From Bacteroidota bacterium (lineage in GTDB: Bacteria > Bacteroidota > Bacteroidia > Bacteroidales > Rikenellaceae): 26,653 nt of DNA. Positions within the stretch are counted from its first letter, which is position 1. Every line of letters begins with the position of its first letter. Made by a program: the position numbers and the translations under genes. This document shows, piece by piece, positions 6,468-12,719 of this stretch. Below the pieces are notes generated by a model. It was not told the DNA's origin and did no database searches. It was given only the letters and a program-made list of their open reading frames with translations. The stretch lies in the NCBI GenBank assembly GCA_023413645.1, contig JAEZPN010000028.1, positions 1 through 26,653 of the forward strand, read 5' to 3'.

Positions 6468-7664
6468 ATGAAGAAGATTTTTTCAGTTTTGTTCTTGGCG
6501 GCACTCGTAATGGTGGCGTGCGAGAATGGTGGCGAGGAGAACACTAAGCCCTCTATCACAATCACCTCTGGTGATGTTATCGAGGTAGGCGCAGAGGGTG
6601 GCGAGGTAGAGATCATCTATACGCTTACTAATGGCGAGAACACAAAGGTAAATGTTAGCGAGAACGCTACATGGCTTGAGGCAAAGCAGTCGGGCGATGT
6701 TATTGTTGTTACGGCTAAGGCTAACGACACTGCCGAGACACGCGAGGCAGTTATCACTCTCAAGTATTACGCATCAACTGCTCAAGTTACTGTAAAGCAG
6801 GCTGGTAGTGAGTACGACGTAGTATTTCAGGCAAAGCGCTTCGAGGGTATATACTTCGGCACTGAGTACTCTACAACCCCCAACTACTACATCATCCTCT
6901 CTGATGTAGGCGTAAACAGCGACGCTTCAACTAAGGCTAACGGCACATACTACTACTTCGATATGTATCGCAACATCGTTGCTGACGAGGCTAACCCCGT
7001 GCTCCCCGATGGCGAGTACAAGTTCGACGCTACAAACAGCTTTGCAGACAAGACATTCTCTGAGGAGAGCAGTTGGTATGGTAAGACTGACGATAATGGC
7101 AAGTTCACAACATCGAACTCATTCAAGAACGCTACCGTAACTGTTAAGAATGGTAAGTTCTCTGCGACAATCGAGATGGAGGATGGCGAGACTCACTTCG
7201 TATCATACGAGGGTAACCTTGTCGCAACTACACACCTCACAACCTTCTCTGGCGATGTAGAGTTCGATGTTGAGGGTGCTGAGGTTACAGCTACATGCTA
7301 TGGTGACACCTACGAGAAGGGCCAGCAGACATGGTTCATCGAGGCTGTTAAGGGCAACGACTACTTCTGTATTGAGGTTATGGCACCATCAGCAGATAAG
7401 TTCGACGGCATCTACTCTGTACTCGCTTCTGCTAACGTTACGGACTTTGCAAACAAGTTTATCCCCGGTTTGCTTGGCGAGGGTTTGCTTGGCACATGGT
7501 ACGCAAAGCTCACAGATGGCGTTATCAAGGGTGATGTTATGGCACCTATGGTAGATGGTCTTATTCAGATTAAAACCGAGGGCAACGCTGTCACCATCAA
7601 CTACAGCTGTAAGGATGATGCTGGCAACAACATCACCGGCTCAGTTAAGGGCAACCTTTGGTGA
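6468..7664 (+). CDS. BACON-domain surface lipoprotein, modules BACON-A-B (398 aa)
   Basis: The start is the ATG at 6468, giving the lipoprotein leader MKKIFSVLFLAALVMVAC (lipid Cys 18); an upstream ATG at 6429 overlaps the promoter box. After an acidic linker (ENGGEEN) comes a BACON domain, residues about 29-112, with GAEGGEVEIIYTL, NATWLEA, TREAVITLKY and VTVKQAG. Residues ~116-245 are module A (FEGIYFGTEYSTTPNYYIIL, then GTYYYFDMY and a GDGE/THFVSYEG end). Residues ~246-398 are module B (FIPGLLGEGLLGTWYAKL, APMVDGLIQI, CKDDAGNNITGS). BACON domains are Bacteroidota beta domains often found in secreted glycan-active or mucin-binding proteins. The protein ends abruptly at GSVKGNLW, a few residues shorter than its paralogs, with no terminator after it, because a HAD remnant begins at the stop codon. 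Confidence 0.85.
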   Translation: MKKIFSVLFLAALVMVACENGGEENTKPSITITSGDVIEVGAEGGEVEIIYTLTNGENTKVNVSENATWLEAKQSGDVIVVTAKANDTAETREAVITLKYYASTAQVTVKQAGSEYDVVFQAKRFEGIYFGTEYSTTPNYYIILSDVGVNSDASTKANGTYYYFDMYRNIVADEANPVLPDGEYKFDATNSFADKTFSEESSWYGKTDDNGKFTTSNSFKNATVTVKNGKFSATIEMEDGETHFVSYEGNLVATTHLTTFSGDVEFDVEGAEVTATCYGDTYEKGQQTWFIEAVKGNDYFCIEVMAPSADKFDGIYSVLASANVTDFANKFIPGLLGEGLLGTWYAKLTDGVIKGDVMAPMVDGLIQIKTEGNAVTINYSCKDDAGNNITGSVKGNLW

Positions 7665-7935
7665 TATAGCATTTGTTGCTATTGAGGGCAACCGCGAGGG
7701 AGCACCCCTAAAGCCCGATCCAGCTATTGTGCATAACATCTTGCGTGAGGCGGGTGTCGAGCCATCTCAGGCTATTATGGTTGGTGACTCGGGCATCGAC
7801 ATACGCACGGCAGCCGCTGCGGGCATAGCCTCGGTGGGTGTCGCCTGGGGCTTCCGCTTTGCCGAGGAGCTCTACGATGCTGGTGCAACCGATGTTGTTA
7901 CCACAACACCCGAACTCAAAGCCTTGCTTATGTAG
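7663..7935 (+). pseudogene. C-terminal remnant of a HAD-family phosphatase (phosphoglycolate phosphatase-like)
   Basis: Reading the frame that starts just inside the end of the lipoprotein gene gives FVAIEGNREGAPLKPDP, MVGDSGIDIRTAAAAGIASV and GVAWGFR. These are the family hallmarks: KPDP with the catalytic Lys of motif III, and GDSGxD of motif IV, which binds the metal. The natural C-terminus (ELKALLM, stop at 7933-7935) is intact. The first ~130 residues, with the DxDGT nucleophile and the cap domain, are absent. Homology begins at the stop codon of the preceding gene, in another frame, so this is the tail of a gene cut by a DNA rearrangement. It cannot be an active enzyme. Confidence 0.8.
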
Positions 7936-7941
7936 TAAGCA

Positions 7942-7973
7942 TTTGTATATTTCAAATTATTATATTAATTTTG
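7942..7973 (+). promoter_or_regulatory. Promoter of the structured leader and three-gene operon
   Basis: TTTG at 7942-7945, a 20-base spacer and TAATTTTG at 7966-7973 fit the Bacteroidota consensus exactly. Transcription from about 7980 would give a leader of roughly 300 bases before the first ATG at 8279. Confidence 0.8.
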
Positions 7974-8013
7974 TAGATAGTATAAACTATAAAAAGTATT
8001 ATTGCCTATGGTT

Positions 8014-8272
8014 AAATAACAACTTTAGGGACATATAAAATAAAAAGCGTTAGCTTATATTCTTGCTTCCATAAAATCGCCAAATTTTAATAAGCAATCA
8101 AGAGTAGAAGTTGATGCTCACGCCGTTTGGTGTGGGCTTTTACTTGTTTGATTGCTGGGTGTTTGGCGATACCTATGGAGCAAACGAGGCGAGGTCCGCA
8201 CTTTTTATTTGTTTGCGTCCAATTTCGCTATTTTATCATTACGGACAATAATAATCACAAATAACAACTTTA
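8014..8272. repeat. 14-bp direct repeat flanking the leader structure
   Basis: AAATAACAACTTTA occurs at 8014-8027 and again at 8259-8272, just before the first ATG. The 231 bases between contain the hairpins of the candidate RNA. The repeat could be a target-site duplication of a small inserted element or a pair of binding sites. Confidence 0.7.
8076..8220 (+). ncRNA. Candidate structured RNA or cis-regulatory leader
   Basis: Nested complementary segments are visible. P1 is ATCGCCAAA (8076-8084) with TTTGGCGAT (8162-8170). P2 is AGCAATCAA (8093-8101) with TTGATTGCT (8148-8156). P3 is GAGTAGAAG...CTCACGCC (8102-8124) with GGTGTGGGCTTTTACTT (8129-8145), all pairs allowing G-T. A second domain pairs GGAGCAAAC (8177-8185) with GTTTGCGTCC (8211-8220) and holds a small GCG-CGC hairpin. 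Several pairs are G-T, which favours an RNA over a DNA palindrome. It lies in the 5' leader of the operon at 8279-10093. I do not recognise the class; it could be a leader regulator, a processed sRNA, or a transported element. Confidence 0.5.
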
Positions 8273-8278
8273 CCTGCT

Positions 8279-8812
8279 ATGAAACGATTATTTTTTATAC
8301 TATTCTTAGTGTGTGGGTTTACAACAACTGTAAATGCTCAGTTTTATGATAAAGGTTATTATCTATATATAGAAGCAGATAAAACGGTTCATGATATCCC
8401 AATGGAATGTAGCACGGGAAATGCTTTTCTATTTAATGGAAAGATTTTAATAGAGGCACATTGGTTTAAGCGAGACTTGCTTAAGGCTATAAGAGAGCAT
8501 GAAGACTATACAATAGATTTTGGTAAAAGTCAATGTGCAAAATATGACTATGATGACGCAACAAGTACCTCTTCGTATGTGGTGTATAAAAAAAAACGTA
8601 TAGAATCTTATATTGACCCATATAATCCAATGACTTTTTCAACTAGAGAAGTTGGTGGGTATTCTTATCGAGCATTTTCTAAAGATAGGAATGAAATGGT
8701 CTCTTGGTATACAACACTAGAGTCTAATAAGGCGCATAACTTAACTTATTATAAGAGAGTCACCCCAGATGACTTTAAACCAAAAGAAGAAAATTGGAAT
8801 TTTTTAAAATAA
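8279..8812 (+). CDS. Secreted protein of unknown function, operon gene 1 (177 aa)
   Basis: The signal peptide is MKRLFFILFLVCGFTTTVNAQ, with no lipobox. The mature part starts with FYDKGYYLYIEAD and ends with TYYKRVTPDDFKPKEENWNF. It is a paralog of the next gene: both have YYLYIEAD or YYELYIEAD at the start, STSSYVVYKK/STANYVVYRK in the middle, a GYSY block followed by W(Y/S)T(T/R), and YYKRV..(D/N)DFKPK at the end. The gene is clearly AT-rich compared with the lipoprotein genes around it. Family and function are not recognised. It is followed 7 bases later by its paralog, and all three genes of the operon lie behind one promoter. Confidence 0.75.
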   Translation: MKRLFFILFLVCGFTTTVNAQFYDKGYYLYIEADKTVHDIPMECSTGNAFLFNGKILIEAHWFKRDLLKAIREHEDYTIDFGKSQCAKYDYDDATSTSSYVVYKKKRIESYIDPYNPMTFSTREVGGYSYRAFSKDRNEMVSWYTTLESNKAHNLTYYKRVTPDDFKPKEENWNFLK

Positions 8813-8819
8813 ATTTTGT

Positions 8820-9365
8820 ATGAAAAAGATATTTTTTACTTTGCTACTGATGAATGTGGTTGTATTTAACACTAACGCACAAATACCCAAATCAGAATAT
8901 TATGAATTGTATATTGAAGCTGATAATACGACGTCGTCTCCTGGAAACGTATATGCCATACGTTTTGATGGTAATTCAATCTTGAAAAGACTAGTTCCAC
9001 TTAATGAATTGCGTAATGCTGCTAGAGAGAATAAGGATTTTAGACTTAACTTTTATGTGGTAAGTAATGGCGCTTATTTTACTAATGATTTATGGGAATC
9101 ATACAGATATGTCTATGATTCATCCTTAAGTACGGCTAATTATGTAGTTTATCGCAAGGACGATAGGTTATTACAAAATGGATTTAATTTTCAACAATAT
9201 TACGAACATATTGGTTATTCATATGTTGCTATTACGAGGGATAAAAAAGAAGTGATAACGTGGAGTACACGAAATAATTCGTCTGAAATTATGTGGAAAA
9301 CATATTATAAGCGAGTATATGTTAATGATTTCAAACCAAAAGCAGTAACGCCTGATTTCCTTTAA
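8820..9365 (+). CDS. Secreted protein of unknown function, operon gene 2, paralog of gene 1 (181 aa)
   Basis: The signal peptide is MKKIFFTLLLMNVVVFNTNAQ. The shared blocks with the preceding gene (YIEAD near the start, STANYVVYRKDD, the GYSYVAITRDKKEVITWST block, and TYYKRVYVNDFKPK at the end) show that one arose by duplication of the other, followed by strong divergence elsewhere. It has no Cys after the leader and a likely beta-rich fold. The start of the third gene is 5 bases after its stop codon, so the three are translated from one transcript. Function unknown. Confidence 0.75.
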   Translation: MKKIFFTLLLMNVVVFNTNAQIPKSEYYELYIEADNTTSSPGNVYAIRFDGNSILKRLVPLNELRNAARENKDFRLNFYVVSNGAYFTNDLWESYRYVYDSSLSTANYVVYRKDDRLLQNGFNFQQYYEHIGYSYVAITRDKKEVITWSTRNNSSEIMWKTYYKRVYVNDFKPKAVTPDFL

Positions 9366-9370
9366 TAATT

Positions 9371-10093
9371 ATGAGAAAAAGTTTAATGATAGCCATGCTA
9401 ATGCTGGCTGTTAATGTTATTAGCGCTCAAGATACCTACTACTATAAGCAAGTAAAGATTGTTAAACCTGATAATACATCGGTTGCTGGTAGCGGTGGTC
9501 AGTTTATATCGTTTTTTAGTCAGATGTGTTGGGAATCAAGAAAAGATGGAGGTACTGTAAATAATGGAAAGTTGTTTCTAAAGCATGGCTCGACAGATTC
9601 GTATATTCGATATGAAGGCAAATCATATTGGGGTGATAAAACAATTTTTAAGTTTACGAACAATAAGGATAGCTTTACGGTTACAAAGGATAATACTACA
9701 TATTATTATCAGAGGGCAACGGCACCTGCTGGGGTCACTACTTGTAGCTTAATAAAATCCAAGTCTTCGGGTGGTAGTACAGTCGGATTTATACAACAGC
9801 CGCTCGGAACTCAGAACATTGGCCTTAATGGTGGACAAATAGGCGAAAAAAATCAAGAGCAAAAAACTGGCGGTTATACATACTATGAATCAGTATATGT
9901 AGATGTGCCTTGCGAGCATTGTAAAGGATCTACAAAATGTCAAACTTGCGATGGAAAAGGTTGGTACAAAAGCTCATTTGGTGATATTGTAAAGTGTCCT
10001 AACTGCTATGGTGGTAATCAGTCCGGCAAGTGCAATTGGTGCGAAGGAAAGGGAACAAGAAAGAAACGACAGGATGTAATTAAAACGAGGTAG
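9371..10093 (+). CDS. Secreted protein with DnaJ-type four-CxxC zinc module, operon gene 3 (240 aa)
   Basis: The signal peptide is MRKSLMIAMLMLAVNVISAQ. Residues 21-120 begin YYYKQVKIVKP and look beta-rich. A linker (121-175) precedes a cysteine-rich module at 181-228 with four CxxC pairs: C181/C184, C190/C193, C209/C212 and C221/C224, in the form CEHCKGS, CQTCDGKG, CPNCYGG and CNWCEGKG. This is the zinc-finger region layout of DnaJ (CxxCxGxG four times, two zinc ions), but there is no J domain and the protein is exported. A zinc-stabilised or redox/protein-binding role outside the cytoplasm is plausible. It is the last gene of the operon and is followed by a strong terminator. Confidence 0.8.
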   Translation: MRKSLMIAMLMLAVNVISAQDTYYYKQVKIVKPDNTSVAGSGGQFISFFSQMCWESRKDGGTVNNGKLFLKHGSTDSYIRYEGKSYWGDKTIFKFTNNKDSFTVTKDNTTYYYQRATAPAGVTTCSLIKSKSSGGSTVGFIQQPLGTQNIGLNGGQIGEKNQEQKTGGYTYYESVYVDVPCEHCKGSTKCQTCDGKGWYKSSFGDIVKCPNCYGGNQSGKCNWCEGKGTRKKRQDVIKTR

Positions 10094-10115
10094 CTTTCAA
10101 ATAAAACCTAAAAAC

Positions 10116-10142
10116 CGACTATCGTTGATAGTCGTTTTTTTT
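10116..10142 (+). terminator. Terminator of the three-gene operon
   Basis: CGACTATC-GTT-GATAGTCG forms a perfect 8-bp stem followed by eight T. AAAA lies just before the stem, so it may also work for the minus-strand remnant that converges from the right. Confidence 0.85.
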
Positions 10143-10162
10143 GTGATATATGGTAGTTGTGA

Positions 10163-10556
10163 CTACTTCTTCTTGTTCTTGGCGCGGAGCTTGGTGATGC
10201 CGTCGATGAAGCACAAGGGGTGTGTTGGAGCACCAGGCAACCAAAGGTCTACCTTATACTTGTCCAAGAATTTGCGATCTACAGCGGGGCTGTCGGCATA
10301 CAAGCCGCCCGAAATAGCCTCGGATCCACACACAACCAAGATCTTAGGCTCGGAAATAGAGTTATAGCATATATCCAAGGCCTCGGCCATATTCTCGCTG
10401 ATAGGGCCTGTAAGCACTAAGCCGTCGGCATGGCGTGGTGAGGCGGTGAAGCCTACACCATAGCAGCCAAAGTCGAAGTTCACGTTGCCCGAAGTAGTCG
10501 AATAACTGACTCGCGCGCTATATAAAAATGGGTGCGAGTTGTTTATTTCGAAAAAA
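10163..10556 (-). pseudogene. N-terminally truncated NuoB-like / group-4 hydrogenase small subunit
   Basis: Reading the minus strand from about 10489 gives NFDFGCYGVGFTASPRHADG, LVLTGPISENMAEALD, EPKILVVCGSEAISGG and PGAPTHPLCFIDGI, ending KLRAKNKKK at 10163. FxxSPRHAD..L.TGP and the following GG.YADS are landmarks of the NuoB/EchC/HyfI family, the electron-transfer subunit of complex I and membrane hydrogenases. The N-terminal ~45 residues carrying the first cluster cysteines are missing; the open frame upstream to about 10556 has no family resemblance and no good start. The usual later ligands are also replaced (GSE for GAC/GSC, PGAP for PGCP), so this may derive from a cluster-less subfamily. 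It stops where the promoter of the next lipoprotein gene begins. Confidence 0.65.
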
Positions 10557-10569
10557 TGTTATACTTTTG
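10539..10569 (+). promoter_or_regulatory. Promoter of the three-BACON lipoprotein gene
   Basis: TTG at 10539-10541, a 20-base spacer and TACTTTTG at 10562-10569. The start codon is at 10629, giving a leader of about 50 bases. Confidence 0.7.
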
Positions 10570-10628
10570 TACTTTGTAAGGATTTTTTTTCGAGACGACA
10601 AACTTTAAACACTAAAAAATAACCATTT

Positions 10629-12398
10629 ATGAAACTAAAGAATTTGTTCTATTTGTTGCTTGCTATGCCTTTGGCATTTGCAGCATGTAACGAGACTCCT
10701 GATGTACCTCCTACACCCGAGCAGGAGCCTTCATTCACGCTCACATCTGACGCCACTATGGAGTTTGAGGCTCAGGGCGGTGAGGGTACTATCACCTTCG
10801 TTTACGACTTCACAGATGTAAATGAGGCTATGGTAGACATCGAGTGCACAGCTGATTGGATTGAGGTTGCTGACCAGATTCAGGCATACGCTGCATCATT
10901 CACTTTCACTGTTGCTGCTAACGAGACAGAGGATGCACGCGAGGCTGTTGTTAAGGCAACTATCGGCGATCTCTTCTTCGAGGTTACAGTAAAGCAGGAT
11001 GGCAAGGCTGAGACACCCAAGGTTCCTGAGTTTAACCTCACATCTGAGGAGACTATGGAGTTCGGTCAGGATATCTCTTATGGCACTATCACTTTCGAGC
11101 TTGTAAATCCCGTTGCTGGTGCTTCTGTAGAGGCTAAGTCTAACGCTTCATGGGTTAAGGACATCGTTGTACGTCAGAATGATGGCGAGATCGCTTTCGT
11201 GGTAGAGGCTAACACAGGTGCTGCTCGCGAGGCTAAGATCACTGCTACATATGGTATGTTGGAGTTCAAGGTTACTGTAAAGCAGGCTGAGTATGTTGCT
11301 CCTGCTCCTGTACTTGAGATCACATCTACTCCTGAGGCATTTGCTGCTGAGGGTGGCGAGGGTGTCCTTGCTTACGTTTTGGAGAACGCTGTTGAGGGCG
11401 TAGAGCTCCAGGCTACTGCAGATGTTGAGTGGATTACTATCAACTCAGCTGCTGATGGCATCGTAGCATTCACTGTTGCTGCAAACGAGGCTGACGCTAT
11501 GCGTAGTGGCAACATCACATTGACTTACGGTGAGATTACTGCAACTGCTAAGGTTGAGCAGTACTTCACAGGCTTCGATCCTAACATGACATACTCTACA
11601 TTCACTGTCATCGACTCTTGGGCTGAGTCAAGAGATGGTGGTAAGCAGTGGAACGTAACATTCGTTGAGAAGGTTGAGCTTATGGGCGAGTGCCAGACTG
11701 TTATCAGTTTCTACATGGACGAGGCTAACGCACAGCGCGTTGTTGACGGTACTTACTCTGTAGCTAACGGTGGTATCCTCGTTAACTCAGCAGTTCAGAA
11801 CGGCTACTCTACATACCGTGGCAACACTTCTGAGAGCATCGACATCACTGACGCAGAGTTCACTGTATCTGTTGACACTGAGGCAAAGCAGATTACTATC
11901 AACGGTACTTTCCAGGCTGCTACAAACATCGTAACTTTGAACTACACAGGTAGCATCCGCGGTATGGACCTCACTGAGTCTACAGGTGCTGCAAACCACG
12001 TTACTGAGTGGACATCATTCACTGGTAAGTACTGGAACGGCTACAACAGCGATAGCGAGTTCATGTTCCAGGGCGTATCTGCTGATGGTTCTGTCGAGGT
12101 AATGTTCGACTGCTACACATATCCTAAGGTTACTGACAAGATCGCTCCAGAGGGTGAGTACACCGTCGCTCCATGGGAGGCTAAGCAGAGCTATGTTGAG
12201 GGTGACAAGTTCGTTATGGATCAGTCAACAATCACATTGAACACTATCAAGGCAAACCTTAAGAGCGGTTCTTTGACAGTTGAGCACATCTCTGGTGGTT
12301 ACAAGGTTACTTTCAACTTTGTTGATACTCTCGACCGTGAGGTATCTGGCGTATTCGAGGGCACACTCACAGGTGGTACAATGAACCAGCCAGAGTAA
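10629..12398 (+). CDS. Surface lipoprotein with three BACON domains (589 aa)
   Basis: The leader MKLKNLFYLLLAMPLAFAAC puts the lipid Cys at 20, followed by an acidic/proline segment (NETPDVPPTPEQE). Three BACON repeats follow at about 36-123, 134-219 and 228-312, each with the pattern EGTITF or EGVLAY, a Trp in xxDWIEV, ASWVKD or VEWITI, an xxREAxI or MRSGNI strand, and a VTVKQ or KVEQ end. The C-terminal half holds two beta-rich C-type modules (about 321-455 and 460-585), whose family I do not recognise. The last residues, GGTMNQPE, resemble the end of the SusE/F-like protein at 24447 (GGHQLNQPEN). Glutamate is almost always GAG and alanine GCT, a narrow codon choice that suggests high expression. 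It has its own promoter and terminator. Confidence 0.85.
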   Translation: MKLKNLFYLLLAMPLAFAACNETPDVPPTPEQEPSFTLTSDATMEFEAQGGEGTITFVYDFTDVNEAMVDIECTADWIEVADQIQAYAASFTFTVAANETEDAREAVVKATIGDLFFEVTVKQDGKAETPKVPEFNLTSEETMEFGQDISYGTITFELVNPVAGASVEAKSNASWVKDIVVRQNDGEIAFVVEANTGAAREAKITATYGMLEFKVTVKQAEYVAPAPVLEITSTPEAFAAEGGEGVLAYVLENAVEGVELQATADVEWITINSAADGIVAFTVAANEADAMRSGNITLTYGEITATAKVEQYFTGFDPNMTYSTFTVIDSWAESRDGGKQWNVTFVEKVELMGECQTVISFYMDEANAQRVVDGTYSVANGGILVNSAVQNGYSTYRGNTSESIDITDAEFTVSVDTEAKQITINGTFQAATNIVTLNYTGSIRGMDLTESTGAANHVTEWTSFTGKYWNGYNSDSEFMFQGVSADGSVEVMFDCYTYPKVTDKIAPEGEYTVAPWEAKQSYVEGDKFVMDQSTITLNTIKANLKSGSLTVEHISGGYKVTFNFVDTLDREVSGVFEGTLTGGTMNQPE

Positions 12399-12415
12399 TC
12401 TGACTAACTTATAGC

Positions 12416-12447
12416 AAAGGGCTATCCGCGAGGATGGCCCTTTTTTT
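12416..12447 (+). terminator. Terminator of the three-BACON gene
   Basis: AAAGGGCTATCC-GCGA-GGATGGCCC forms a strong hairpin followed by seven T, 18 bases after the stop codon. Confidence 0.9.
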
Positions 12448-12497
12448 AATTAGTAAAGAGTAATTAGTAATGAGTATTGGCGTTGTTGCGGACAGGG

Positions 12498-12622
12498 GTT
12501 GATGGGTTCGATGGGGTCTATGAGTTCTATGGGGGAGGGACTTAAGCTCTGCGCACAGCCGCCCCTACTCACCCCACCGAACCCACCAAACCCACCAAAC
12601 TCATCGAACCCACCGAATCAAC
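12498..12622. repeat. Inverted pair of 9-bp minisatellite repeats
   Basis: The right side has five tandem 9-mers (12574-12618: CCACCGAAC, CCACCAAAC twice, TCATCGAAC, CCACCGAAT). The left side has the complementary pattern (GTTGATGGG, TTCGATGGG, GTCTATGAG, TTCTATGGG). The ends GTTGAT and ATCAAC pair, so the whole can fold into a long imperfect hairpin with strong G/C strand asymmetry. No coding frame in it looks real. The rest of 12448-12719 holds only the next promoter. Confidence 0.75.
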
Positions 12623-12636
12623 TACCCACTCCCAAA

Positions 12637-12668
12637 TTTGCAAATTTGCAAAATTCATCATATATTTG
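12637..12668 (+). promoter_or_regulatory. Promoter of the 12720 lipoprotein gene
   Basis: TTTG at 12637-12640, a 20-base spacer and TATATTTG at 12661-12668, an exact match to the Bacteroidota pattern, 51 bases before the ATG. ATTTGCAA is repeated directly through the -33 region. Confidence 0.8.
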
Positions 12669-12719
12669 TGAGTTGTTAGGTTGATTATCAATAATAAACA
12701 TACTAAAAACTATTAAGCT

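Noticed and set aside
7555..7662. N-terminal extension of the HAD remnant
   Set aside because: These bases are the lipoprotein gene read in another frame; HAD similarity begins only at about 7663.
12499..12684. A 61-aa proline-rich protein
   Set aside because: The Pro/Asn repeats come from the 9-bp minisatellite, and the frame overlaps the promoter of the 12720 gene.
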